NCBI RefSeq assembly: GCF_000524195.1
Contig: NW_020170472.1
Span: forward strand, 12,055 to 53,847
Source: Echinococcus granulosus
Taxonomy: Eukaryota > Platyhelminthes > Cestoda > Cyclophyllidea > Taeniidae
DNA length: 41,793 bases
Direction of reading: 5' to 3'
Shown here: positions 1-12,180 of the stretch, piece by piece
How the letters are laid out: the number at the start of each line of letters is the position of its first letter
Position numbering within the stretch: position 1 is the stretch's first letter
The notes under the pieces: generated by a model
Seen by the model: only the letters and a program-made list of their open reading frames with translations
Told to the model about the DNA's origin: nothing
The model's database searches: none
Position numbers and translations under genes: made by a program

Positions 1-200
1 ACGTCATTCCCCATCGACTTCCACCTTAGTGGGTGCAGTGGACGGAGCTGAATACACTCTCACCTTCGAGAGCATTTCTACCTATTATTGGCATAACATT
101 GTATTCTCATCCATAAAAACAAATTAAGGTGCCTCATTTATATAACAATGTAGAACCAGGTGCTAAAAATTAAATCAACCGCAAGATTTGCCTCACTTTT

Positions 201-224
201 GTGGTTTAGTGGTTTTGTGGTTTA
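201..224. repeat. Short tandem repeat, 3 x 8 bp (GTGGTTTA-like)
   Basis: Three adjacent 8-base units read GTGGTTTA, GTGGTTTT, GTGGTTTA. The matching place in the minus-strand copy of module P (near 31560-31580) has only one comparable unit. The expansion therefore looks like replication slippage confined to this copy. Confidence 0.7.
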
Positions 225-254
225 GCTTAATGCGGATTTGGTGGGAGATCATAC

Positions 255-795
255 TGACAAAACTTACGGCTAACTGATAAAAAGTAGTGTCAAACAGAAA
301 TTGAAATAATAAAAATTTATGTAATGAACTGGTTGTTAAGAGAAGAAAGGACTGACTAGACCACTTGAATGTCATCTAGTTGCCTTCATTGCGTTCCAGC
401 ACGACCTGGGTTCTGTTCGTATCATAGTAAGCGGAGATGTAGATCATGGCCCTCTTTATTCACTAAGGTTAATATCGCAGGTGCTTAAAAGGGATCCTCT
501 TAAAATGTTTTGCATGTCAAAGCCAAAGTTAATTTTATCCTATTTTTTTATCTACACATTAATAAGCTGACTATAAAATGATTAAAAAGACCATACTTGC
601 GTAGAGAAAAAACGTCCACGAGACCAGACAAACTGCCTATTTTCACCAGTTCATTGCTTTACCGATATCTCAGAGGCTTCCAATTTCAAAAATTATATAT
701 TTGAACAAGAAATGTTTGGCTTTGAAGAACCAAAATTAGCGTCTGATCAATGGGGGAACAGAGTTTTACCATTATGCCTACAGAGATAACAGAGT
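255..795. other. 540-bp segment present only in the plus-strand P copy
   Basis: The P alignment against the reverse complement of the right arm breaks near 255 and resumes near 795. The right arm is continuous across the same point (around 31535-31545). The segment is AT-rich and has no recognisable protein, no tRNA-like boxes and no clear terminal inverted repeats. It may be an insertion here or a deletion in the other arm. I could not define a target-site duplication because the flanks are diverged. The ends are uncertain by some tens of bases. Confidence 0.55.
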
Positions 796-2589
796 GGATC
801 AGGGGGTCTTAATTTGCCCTATTTGGACAGACGAAGGTGCGATTCAAGCATTGCTTGCATGATTTAACAAGCTTATGGATGTTATAGGGCAAATATTATT
901 TTTAGAAGAGATACATGCAATTCATAAGCCTTGAAATATAGATCCGTTTCCGTCGCAAATTCGAAAGACCCGGTTTAATGTAAGCATATATAATGAAACT
1001 GGGCAAATCCTAAATAAATCACCTAACGAGGGTATTTTTAAGCTAAAAAGAGGTACTCTCTTTCATTCACTTCAAAGTTTTATTCCAAGACTTTAACTTC
1101 TTAGACATTTTTATAGTATTTTACGACATGTACTTTACGTCCAGTTTTCTTACCGACCATTTTCATGCTTAGACAAGCTCTAAATATGCTCATAATCTAG
1201 GGTAAGATCAGACTATCGGAAGTGACATAAAGGCACGAGAACGGGACTATCCTTCAAATCATTGCTTCACTTAATGAAATGCGTGAAGATACCTTGCTCT
1301 GGTTGTGCATGCGTTGTCGGTATTTACGACCTCTTCTTACCCAGCACCTGTTCCTTCATTACTCCGATTTAAGACGTAATAGTGCCTGGGATCCCGCAAA
1401 GTTACACTAATTCTTGACGTGGTATGCTTCAAAAAACCCAAAAATTACACTTTTGGGAGTGGAGGGAAGTCTTTTCTAAAACCTCTACCATGCTTTAAAA
1501 CGTCAGAGTCCTTATCATCACATCGTTAGACTAGAGGAGTATTAATGTGTTGATTCTGTTGTTAGCATCAGCGCAAAGTTTGTCATGATTCAAATTTTGA
1601 CTCTGTATTGCCTTTCTGCCTCAGAAGGGAACTCGAAACGGGTGATTATCAGAAGAGTACATCAAGTCCATCCTGTCCAAATTCCACCTCTCTAAGTAAT
1701 CTTCACAGTTCAATCTGAGCTTCGACTGTTAAAAGTTCATCATAGATATTCCTTTTATCAATTTATTTTGGATTGAGTGAATATAATATAGACTAGAAGC
1801 ACCCCATTTCGTCGGAAGAGGAGGTGAGCCAAATTGTGACGGTGGTTAGAGGTTAAGATGATTTCGTACTGCTAACACTGAGGTCCTCGAAGCACAGAAG
1901 GATGGGAGGAATAGTCGGAGTGTCGACTTCCCCTTAGAAGATTTTTATTAACGGCCACTTTAATTGCTTATCCGTAAGGTAAATGTCAAAAGGATAAGGT
2001 TCTAGTGATTCAAATGAATTGAAGTTTCCTTTATTAAGATGACATGCTGAATTAAGTAAATTTAGAACATATTTCCACCTTCTTGCCTGATGGTGCATGC
2101 CTTGATCCATGCACTTCGTTCCGGCTGTGGGAACAATAGCAGGCGATGGAAATGGAGCAATTGATTCGGTGATAATGAGTCCAGAGATTCGGTTTTAGTT
2201 AACAGCAGCACTGGTCAAATAAAATGGATTACGAAGGGAGGATAATGCATATGAAAGGTCTGTAACTGAATACTGGGCTGCATTTTGCAGTATATGGCGT
2301 AAAATACCCATATCTGGTATGCTATAGCTCCCTTTATATGACACAACTTGCTGATGCAGAAAAATGCCAGCTTGAGCTTGTTTATACGAAAAAGCAGTAA
2401 AGCACTTATGAAACATCTTAGCCTAGTGGAAACGCAATTCGCCGTGATCTTGCATCAAGCTAATGTGATGCAGGGGCAGGCATCCGTGGCAGGTATCTGT
2501 AACATTTGACAGTTGCGTATGAAATAAGAAAGAAAAAGGAGTATATATGACAGATCTTCATCAATCACTTAAGATTGACGTTCTACTTC

Positions 2590-4740
2590 GGCAAAAAACA
2601 TTTTATCATCCCACTGAGTATCATTCATAGCCGCACTAAAAATATAATCCTTCTGCAAAATTTTGAGGGGATCAGAGTTGTAGAGAATCCGACAAGCAGT
2701 GACTTTATGAAAGGTATATAAGGTTCGAGATTTTATTCTTGGAATAATGTTAAAAAGGCTATCAGAGTAGGCCAGAAAAGTGATATCATTTAAAAATAGT
2801 AGCAGCTTTTTCTTAAAGAATTTCCAATGAAGTTAGAAATTCAGCACATCTTGAGATCGTTGCATTTATGACCTACAAATTCCCAAGACCTAGTTAACAA
2901 TATTTAAAAATTGTTAGCCTCTCATCTATAAATGAAGTGGTAAATAAAGCAAAGAAATTTCTTCTTTGATAACATTAGAGACATTAGAGGAGGAATGCTT
3001 CTATCTTCACCTAGACACCGCAGAGACATGTTTTCTTATTCGCTATGACTCAAACAGGAACCAGGAGAGTTGATAATTGTAAAGATGCCATGAATTTGTA
3101 GCTGCCTTCTTGATTTGAGAGCAGGGGAACGTGGTAGACTTCGTTACATCTGACGAGGCTAAACATGACAAAATTTAACATCCTTTTTAAGGTACTGTAA
3201 AAATTTGATGTGTGGGTTAAGTATCAATGTTCACTAACTTAACCTTACCAAACTCTGAAGTAGATTTGCCCAATTGGCCCACCACCTTATTTTATCTTTA
3301 CTTACGAGGCTAACTATGGCATTTGGTAGACCTGGGATTTAAAAGTGGAGGAGTTGGGAGGTTGCTCTTTCCTCTTACACAAATAGGTTATTATTAATAT
3401 TAAGCCCTCCGCTACACTGAACCTCCACCACCACTCCCTCTGTCTGGTCCATCTCACTGAATTGCCACTGTCGGTTCACAATGCTCGACATCTAGTGAAA
3501 CCCCAAATCTGCAGCTGCAGTATTTTTAAAAACCAAAATTTTGCAAATTTTTTGTCCTTTTTAACTTTGTTTTGAACGCCAGTTTAAGAATTTTTGATTT
3601 CCTTTTTCTTAAGGAAATGGCTTAAAACCAGCCGAACTTACGGAGTGATCTTCATTGGGCTTTTAGGAAGTCATCCTGTTCTTGCAGACGATGGGAGTGA
3701 GAAGGCTATGCGGTTGGGTCAAGTCCATACAAGAACGTTCTTGTTAAGCATGCACACATCTCAGAGGAGACGTGAAGAGAATGTGTAACCACCATAGGGT
3801 GACCTACTTCATACCGTATGCCACACTCAGTTGACTAAATGTGACGAAGCTTTCACGCGACACTTATCATGGGGTTACTACTACCGGTTTCGTGTCTAAT
3901 ATGCCACTAAAAGAGCAAACTAAATCAAATATATTGTAAGAATCGAATATCATCTTCTTTGAATCCCGCCACTAGGCACAAATTTAGACTTTGCAAAGTG
4001 ACTTTCTGTCTGCCTGTTCCCACATCCATACATCCCAATTTCATAAATTCCATTTGTTTATAAAATTAATATGTTTTGCGAATTAGCGACTATGTCAAAC
4101 ATCTTTTATCAAGAAAGAATTTTCTCAAGCAATAAATGACTATCGCTGCAAAGCCCAATTTGATCCATTCACTTGATCATGCGGTAAATTACAAAACTTG
4201 ACACACCAAATATCCCAACACGCAATAATCCCCACTGTTCCATGTAGATTGCTGCAGAATGTTGAGCAGCGTAGACGCGGTTTCTTGTCTTTTAAAGGCC
4301 ACACATTAATTTGGACTAGTATTCATTCCATACAACTCGCTTCAATTCGGTAAACAATTAGTGAACGCATTCCTTCACTTGCTCTTGATCCTAATTATCT
4401 ATCCATTTACCCAAGGACCTATTAACCCTACCATTTCACCCTTGATCCATGTAGTAAAAGATACTGTACGCCAGGCCAAATACAATATCCGTGAACAAGA
4501 ATGAACGCTTTTACCCGCAAAAATTCTGCTTTGAAAGAGCTCTTGCTAATGGACAATTTTGGCTCGTTCGTTACGCATCACCCTTTTGAGCGTCCAGTTA
4601 GAGTAATATGCTTCGTGCCCTCTTCATGCATCCGGGAGCATTTGTCTTAGCAATACAGATGGGTTGTTTTCCCTCTTATTAGTGCCTCATCTAATTAAGT
4701 GGACTTTAAATGGTCCGAATTATTGGCATCTCTTTCGAGC
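2590..4740. other. Segment Q: about 2.15 kb unique to the left arm
   Basis: Module P ends near 2590 and module S begins near 4740. In the minus-strand copy these two modules are separated by only about 210 bases (29590-29800). Q therefore is either an insertion in the left arm or was lost from the right one. I found no convincing second copy of Q in the window. It contains only short, unrecognised open frames, the longest being a 64-codon frame at 3594-3788 with no family resemblance. No terminal repeats, poly-A tail or promoter is evident. Confidence 0.5.
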
Positions 4741-6010
4741 GCTTTATGCAGTGGATACACTACTCCACTATATTGGACACTATGTTTGTGAACTCCTTAC
4801 ACTTAGGGAGGCTGACATTCCCACTGCATGTTAAATCAGTATCAAAAGGGTTCTGCTTCTACGTTTGAAGCAAAAAGCAAAACACTTACGTACCCTTTGG
4901 GTGTGTTTGAGAGTGAATAATGGATGTGCAAATCATGTAAAATATTCATAATCCAGTATTTACTCAAATTAAGTCAAAACATCATGTTTGAGGTCTGAGA
5001 TTGGCATATGAATGCAGCATTGAAGTGTGATTTGAGAAATTTCTAAATGCGGTTGTTTGTGTAAAGTATGAAGTCACGCTTTTATTTTGTTGCCGTCATC
5101 TGCAATGCAGATTAGACCGGTCACTCACTGGAGCATACGAGAGTACATTTCTCACGGCCAAGCCCTATAGAGTCCTGATAGGTCTGCGACAATGTTTTGT
5201 AGCCATGACTCATTGTCCTCGCCCGAGGGACCCTGCTTTTGTCACCCACACAGTTAGATGGCTAAAAAATCTTTCATCTGTCAATAGACGGCTGCTCAAG
5301 GGACGGAATACATCATCCACACTACAAAGTTTATACTCAGGGAGGTGAGCTGTCAATTCTACAAGCGCAACCTCTTTTTTAAAACGATTTCTTTAAGTCG
5401 AATAATGCTAATTATTTGCGATTGGCAAATACACTTTGCACTGTTTATCGTTGCTTTCTGCATCATGAAACCATCAGCTTTCTTAGCTGCGATTTAAATT
5501 AACAAGCCGATCAGTCATGCTAGCGAAGTACTACTGCAGTACCTCTGTCTCTCCAGAAGTCGAAATATCGTAGTAACAGTACTTGGCATCTATCGCCGGT
5601 ATACAGGAGGACTAAGTGGCTACGAGTGGGATTCGGATACCATGCCGGCTAGCAGAAGTATAATAAAGAACCCTTGAGTGCCCGCGAAGTCGGTTTGATG
5701 ATTTAGACATACATTTGAGGGTATCTCTTATTCGAATGAAGCTAAATTTTCAGTTAACTGGAAAACTGATTTTGAGTTTGAACCCCATGTACATTCAGCC
5801 TTCCTGCAGCGCCTTTAGCGCCTTTCATATTCCTAATTTCGTGGAGTGGTTTTGCGGTTTAAATTCACACCTGGTGCCTGTGTCTGCAGCCTGTCCAAAG
5901 TCTGGTTCGTTCTGCTTTTTCAGAGAAGTAGTTAGGTCACGTTTAAACATGTCGGTCCACGCATAGGCGAGGACGACGACTCTAGAGGTGAGAGAAGGCT
6001 CCATCTCCGT
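4740..6010 (+). repeat. Repeat module S, copy C (plus strand)
   Basis: This is the best-conserved module, with four copies: here, 8800-9540 and 35480-36500 on the plus strand, and 28345-29590 on the minus strand. Against the minus-strand copy there are exact matches of 19 bases (5986-6004 against 28344-28362) and two of 15 bases (5872-5886 against 28461-28475; 5890-5904 against 28443-28457). This copy and the minus-strand copy share stretches missing from the other two, for example around 5585-5605, so the four copies fall into two subtypes. An 83-codon open frame at 5715-5966 is not kept intact in the other copies, so I do not call a gene. Confidence 0.88.
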
Positions 6011-6600
6011 GCTGAGCTTTTGTGCTAGCTAAAGTGCATATGTATTACTGCCGCATCACGGGACAAAACGGCACTAGTCAATGATTTTTTTCCAATTTCT
6101 TTAATCTTCCGAGTTTAATGGGCACTTACTGCTAAGTTAATTTAAATCCTTCCAAATTGTATTTAATTATTCGTGCAAATGTCTCCTTTGCCAGTGGATA
6201 TTGCAAATTAATGCAGCGAAATGGGCTCGAAAGTGCTGTACCATGTTTCACTCCCATCCTCTTTCGAATAATAGAAAATATCTTAGTCCAACCAATTCGG
6301 CTAACTTGTGAGCAGAAGGCAAGGTATTCAACCAATCTTCAAGGAGAGCAATATCGAATTTGAAAGCTGCCTTTGCCCATCTGCCTCAGAAATGGATAAT
6401 TTTAATTTAGTCAGCATTAGTACTTAACCCATTCACCAATTCCTCTTTATACTTTAAAGGCCTTGCACTGGCTGCGCTGTCAAGTAAGGAGCAGAGCTAA
6501 ACATGAATGACGTTTTAATTATCTGCTCTTTTGGTTCCTGCGGACTGTTTGAGGGAGCGCGGGATTGCTTAATTTATAGCAAACAAGGAATTAATGTACT
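6010..6600. other. Unassigned stretch between S and copy A
   Basis: No clear match to the rest of the window and no recognised gene. Two open frames of 67-68 codons overlap on opposite strands (6132-6363), which is what chance frames in one stretch look like. A few short similarities to module U1 near 6235-6290 are too weak to use. Confidence 0.4.
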
Positions 6601-8800
6601 TGAAATATCTAGATAGGGAGGGTGGCATTTCTTACCTAAGCCTTTCTTAAGGCATAGTCATATGAATATAGATGGGCATTAGGAGTCTACTTTAAAAACA
6701 CCTAATTACCATAATCCAATAGAAAATTTTCCAACTTTTTCACCTTTTCTTTTGCATGCAATTATCTAATGCCAAAAATGTGATTTTCACCTACGGAAAC
6801 GTTATCTGGGGAATAGAGAGTAGGCAGAGGAGGCAGTACCTCCTTATCCTTCTTCCTTTGCTGTAAAAGGAATTTCCTTTAAGGCCAAGAATGAGAGATT
6901 GCGTGTAAAGAGGACTCTCTTCCTGGTGTATAAGTAAATCCTACTGCTCCTCAAAAATGACTTACTGCGCAGCAATATTAAGCCATCCTTTTTGCATCCC
7001 CATCTCACCCACTTAATCATGCAGCATTGGCTTAAAAGTGATTACAAGCAGACAATGGCAGGATCGATTACACACCATCACACCTCAGTAACCACTTCGC
7101 GGCACTTTTTGTCAGTTGCAAATAATCCACCAAGCCCATCCCATCTTACGGAGATGTTGAATGAGAAGAGAACCAAATGCCGATTGTCATCTGCTGATGC
7201 ATAGAAAATGAAAAGCATTTGTGAGGCACAAAAAATAAAAATCAAAAACTGCACAGATTATAAACCAGGTAAAAGGTAGTTTATAAATCAAGAATGCTCA
7301 GAATCATCGACCAAGTTAACATAAATCTGTACATTGAGGCAATTCCATGTAAGGAATGCTGGGTAGATGGAAAGGGGATTAGCAATTAAGAGGAAAGCTT
7401 ATATTCAATGCACTGACCCTTTCAAATAGTACATGGCCAGCGATGATTAAGTGACGGGGGCTTAGCACACCCATACACATAAGTAGCAGCCTTAGTTATC
7501 TAAGATTCGTAAAGAACATAGAGTCATTTGGGTACTACCCATTAGAAATTGAGTTAGCTTTCTGACCACTAAAGGCCTGCAAATCCTCTGGGACATTTTT
7601 ATACTCATGTGGCGGTTATGATACGCAAAGCGACGTTCCATCAAAGCGATACCATCAACAATTTTAATTAACTTTTCACATTCCGATTTTTAAATGGTAT
7701 AAAACTACTACTTTCGGGAGGACTAAAGGAGAAAACCAACACCGAAACCAAAGTATTATGTATCCTTAGTAATAAAGTTACCGTTTCAACAATCACCTCA
7801 ATTCTTTTGTTGTCTCATGAATTTACCAAATTGGCTTCCATTAACTAAAAAATTGTGCGTGTACTCAATTCCTTTTATTTACATGGACCCGCATTTTCTG
7901 CAATTTGAATAGTTATCTTGATCTCGTAGCGTGCTCCTAAAGCTACTTCCTCTAATAGTCTATCAGCCCGTCTGTGCATTTTTTGCTAGTTTTGTGTAGA
8001 CCTGTCATTTTATGAAGCCATGCAAAGCGGAGAGGAAACGCAAGTCAAGCTGGTGGTGTTGATGGAGGTAGTATACCTACCAGATCAAATCTAGTGGTTA
8101 TCTAGATTTATTTGCCTGTACAAAAAGTCAATTATCACCTGTCTTGGATAAATGGTCTATTAAAGCCGTGCCAACTTTTGAATATAATCAGATTTACACA
8201 ATTTGCAGATGAGCAGCTAACGGAAAAAAATTAAGACAGGGGTCATTTTAAAGCCTTTATTTGTGAGGCTGTGCCGCTTCTACATTCTTAGTAAATCTAC
8301 GTAAACGTGAATGTCAATTGTTTAGGAATGGTTATGGGAATAACTTAACACAAGGAAATGTTTGTAGAAGCTACTCTGAGGCATCTACTTTTAAAATTGG
8401 TTGTTAATAAATAACGAATAGTGTTCAGTGAATAATGATGGTGCCGATCAGAAGAGAAATAGGTAAAGTGATTGTCGGATGGAGAGTGAATAAATGGATA
8501 AGTGGGTACGAGATAAATGCGCTCGTGTAGAGCGCCGGCCCTTTCAGTCAGTACAACGTTATCCAGACTATGCGCAGCGGCTGGCCTAACTAAAGTAATT
8601 GCACTTTAGCTGGAATTACCAAGATATGCCCTTGAATTTCGCAATCTAAAATTCTTCCGTTTTTAAGGAGGCTTATGATAAAATTTGCCTCGCTAAATCA
8701 AAATATGATATGACTTTTGCGCCTCCTGTTTAAAAATGCACTATACTGCTTAGATAGAAAATCATACAACCCATCTCGCAGTTTCTGGTGGTGTCTTCTG
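6600..8800 (+). repeat. Repeat module R, copy A
   Basis: The stretch is collinear with 32450-35450. Anchors include an exact 13-base match (7878-7890 against 34655-34667) and a 12-base match GCGGAGAGGAAA (8027-8038 against 34802-34813), with clear similarity between them at the AGGAGGCAG-like block (about 6826 against 32660), at 7560-7660 against 33365-33470 and at 8450-8550 against 35200-35300. Copy B is about 0.8 kb longer, mostly because part of it is duplicated internally. The short open frames, such as 6992-7204, are not conserved. I see no protein domain. Confidence 0.82.
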
Positions 8801-9540
8801 GGTTCGTTAGGGAGTAAAAGGATTACAACTGATAAAAGATATTTATTTTTTGGTAGTTTTCTAAAACACTATCAACTTTTTGTTTTTGAGATTTGAGAAT
8901 GGCTAATAAACGCTACACTGACATGCATTTTATAACCCTTGCTTAACTATCCATATGTTTTGACTTAATATATTTGATGCATTTTAAGTGCTGGGTGAAT
9001 GGTATCTCTTCGCTACATAAATGTCGGCTTTTGTCAGGCAAATTAGGTTAATCGTAAAATGGAGATGGTTATGGGTGCAATTTTCACAATTAGATTTTAT
9101 AAAACGGTTCATGCCTGCCTTATTATCCTGTCCTGAGAGGCTACGGGCAGTGCTTGCAGTCCATGCTGACTAGTGGAAGTACAATGATGGAGCCATGAGT
9201 GCACGCGTAAAAAGATCTCCGTTTTAGATGAACAAATAAAATATTACACTTTCCGATGAAAGAGGATTTACATTTAGCATTTGGAATTTCTATTTGATTT
9301 TGAGTATGAACTTGCGTGCAATTTCATGCTTTCTGCAGCACGTCCAACACCTTTCAAACCCCTGGTTTTAGTGGAGCAGTTCCGCTCTATGGAGGGACGA
9401 GTGGGAGAGATTCTGTGCTTGTCGGCTTGTACTTAGATTACTGACACACCATGAAATGGAACTACGTCACTTACTGAACTTTTGCTTTTTTGCTGAACCT
9501 TTCGTGTACCATGAGTACCTGTTGCTAAACGAATTTATAA
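8800..9540 (+). repeat. Repeat module S, copy A
   Basis: Matches copy B with an exact 13-base run CAGTTCCGCTCTA (9377-9389 against 36410-36422) and a 12-base run CCTGGTTTTAGT (9361-9372 against 36394-36405). It aligns more loosely with copy C (4900-6010) and with the reverse complement of 28345-29440. Compared with C it is shorter, having lost sequence between about 8945 and 9110. Together with copy B it forms one subtype, and copies C and D form the other. Confidence 0.8.
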
Positions 9541-11270
9541 CCTTCTTAATTATTCCAAGTCTTTTTATAATTGTTCCCTTTACTAGCCAGAATTTCAAGG
9601 CAAAGCCAATATAAATTTCTATTTGCACGAAACTTAACTTCCTGTAAAAAAGGTTTTGCTATTCACATGTACTTCAAGGGGAGCATCCTAAAGTTAAATG
9701 TTCTTTTTCATTAGAATTATAAATTTGATATCTTTGCAATGATTAAAGAAATATGCCAGCTGTCTTAAACAAAGCAATTTCACGTGACAGTCTATTTGCT
9801 CTGATATAATAAGAGGTGCTTTAAAAGGTGTCACATGCAGCAAAAATAATTTGTGGTCGTAACGTGCTCACTTGAGGCACTGTAGCATTGCCATCGCGAA
9901 TGAAGGGATAAAGCAACAGCCTACTGCGAGCTTAGAGCTCGCTTAGGAGTATAATTGTGACAAATGAAAATTAACTTAAGCACATCTGATTTTGACCTTT
10001 CGGTCTTAGAAAAAGAACTTGTCCAAACGCGTGACTAATCGTGCCCACTCACTATCGGCCAACGATAGCATCACATATCGCTCCTAACACTGTCACTTAA
10101 AAGGGGAATGAAACATCTGCACTTCGCGATTAGAACAGAATGTGCTTGGAAATAGAGGTCAATGCGTACGAAACATGCAAACCTTGACGGCATCTATTGT
10201 GCTGGTACCAACCATTCACCACGGCATCTAGCTCAGTGAACTTTAAATCTGGACGTCAAACGCCAAGTTCCAAATAGACGCTTACCTCTGCGAATTTAGA
10301 CATGAGCCAAAACACTCCGTGCAATTAAGAGAGGCAGATTTCACAGTAATATACACCACCCTGAGAAATTTGCACACTTTAAATGCCAGGACGACTGATG
10401 TTGGTCGGCACGGCTAATGGGCGTTACTACGTAAGAGCAGATCCTAACCACCCAAGTTGCAAGAATAAATATCCCTAAATATCCGTACACATTTTACTTA
10501 GCATCTAAGGAAATCACCAAGGGGTGAAAACATGTAGATTCTCCTTCAATGATGATGTGGAGCCAGTTACATAAGAACGCTGCAGTCCTTCTGAAAACCT
10601 TCTCTCACGCTATTTTTCCAGATAGCAATTAAGATCTACTGCTAACTTTCCCCGTCAAATGTTACCTTCCCCATATTTAGAACAAAATACCCAAATTTGG
10701 TCGTTTGGCGTAAACCATCTGCGAAATGTTTGGGTTCTTGCAGGACACGAGGCCTTTCTTTGAGTGCACTTTTTACTAACCAGTACGTATGACTGCTTTG
10801 GATTTCGTGATGTTTAGATGAAGCAGGCGTACCAGAATATGTTTTCTGGTAAAGTCAGATTAGGATCTTGCTTTTGATGACTCCGGCTAATGTTAAGGTC
10901 AACCTGTTCCACCCTGTTCACAGCCGGGTTGCTTATTGCTACACAGGCTGTGCCTAACAAAGGCATATTTTTAAACTATGAATGCTATGCGTAAATTTTA
11001 GCCTGGTACCTCTGTTTAAAGGACTAATAATAGTGGTAGAACAATTTCATTAACTAACTGCAAAAACGTTTCGCCTTCTCATTTCATGCTAATGTTTTCG
11101 GTCCGTGATTAGATGAAAAATGACAGGCAGTGTGCTAATTGGGAGCTATGTGAGGAAAAGACGCAGGAAATTGAAAATTTATAAATTAGTGACCATAGAA
11201 TTGACACAAAAGCAATATTTAACTAAAAAATTCAGTAAGACTTCTACATTTGAATGAACTTAAACAATGG
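9540..11270 (+). repeat. Repeat module T, copy A
   Basis: Collinear with 36500-38160 in copy B. Good blocks are 9840-9910 against 36895-36960, 10185-10215 against 37188-37218, 10385-10430 against 37500-37550, 10500-10620 against 37620-37740 (for example 15 of 16 bases at 10530-10545 against 37651-37666) and 10730-10960 against 37850-38070. T is absent from the minus-strand copy, where S is followed almost directly by U1. No open frame is shared intact between the two copies. About 11000-11270 aligns poorly. Confidence 0.72.
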
Positions 11271-12180
11271 GTAATTAATGTGCTAGAATTTAACTAATAA
11301 AATTGTCCTTCAGGTTATATTCCTTCAAAAGGTGAACAAACTGGTCAAGATATCCCCTATTTGCGTGACACCTAGGCCATTGGCGATTTCAGGTGTTTAA
11401 CTGTAAATAAACAAAGTCCCTCATCTCCTGTTTGCTTTTAATCTGCTCTAATGAATTTAAAGTTAGTAATAACGCAGTATTTGAGAATGCAAACCCAAGA
11501 ATAGGCTATGCCAAACACTGAATTAACTACCAAATTTAAGGCTTTTTATTAATTGAATTCGTCAATTTCACATCTATGCTGAGTTGTTACATACCCTAAC
11601 ATTATGCCAAAATGGTGCTCTTTGACACCACATCCGGTCTTCCTATATAATCCGAAAACTGGAATACATGGCAGCACGGGTTGGTAAGAGAAGTCCTCTG
11701 ACACCATTCTTGATTTTTCCAGGATAGCGTTTGTTCTAAAACCCGAAGATGGTTTGAGAGACATAAAATAGCAACGGTTGCGCCGGTGAATACATATGAG
11801 AGCTTAAGGAGTATGACGGGGACAAACTCTCCACAAACAGGTGTAAGTGCCGATAATTTAACGCCTATTTAATTTTAAATAATTTTAAGCTCTTCAATTC
11901 TTAAATTACTGCCACTGATGTCTGCAACTTCTACACAATAATAATAGGCTTATTAAATTTCCAGTGGATAACCTTTCCCTGTATCTTTAATCGGCTTTTC
12001 TAATTAAATCCCATTCAAACAAATTCGTAGGCAGAAGAAGATTTTTACCAAATGGAACTCGGCTAGCTAAATGTCGTTCAATGATATTTTAGGACATCCT
12101 GCTATCTCTGTACAGAACTGATGATACTACGCAGTTGCCGGTTAAAATAACGCAGTATCAAGGCTGATAGAACAATTCTT
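11270..12180 (+). repeat. Repeat module U1, copy A
   Basis: Collinear with 39235-40200 in copy B. At 11377 a 19-base stretch matches 16 of 19 bases at 39345. Further matches are 11620-11720 against 39570-39680, 11766-11865 against 39868-39965 and 12054-12085 against 40137-40168. The part at 11600-11720 also matches the reverse complement of about 28130-28260. A 71-codon minus-strand frame (11549-11764) crosses this region but is not maintained in the other copies, so it is probably accidental. Confidence 0.78.

Larger units (their letters stand above)
1..2590 (+). repeat. Repeat module P, plus-strand copy (left inverted arm)
   Basis: This stretch aligns almost end to end with the reverse complement of 29800-31790. 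Exact anchors include a 15-base match (2328-2342 against 30063-30077), a 16-base match (2566-2581 against 29830-29845) and the 10-mer ACTCGAAACG (1631-1640 against 30826-30835). Agreement between anchors is about 75-80% by eye, with many small gaps. The alignment starts at base 1, so the module probably continues left of the window. One large difference lies inside it: about 540 bases (255-795) have no counterpart in the other arm. Short open frames on either strand are broken in the other copy, so I see no gene. It could be part of a giant degenerate transposon or of an inverted segmental duplication. Confidence 0.85.
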
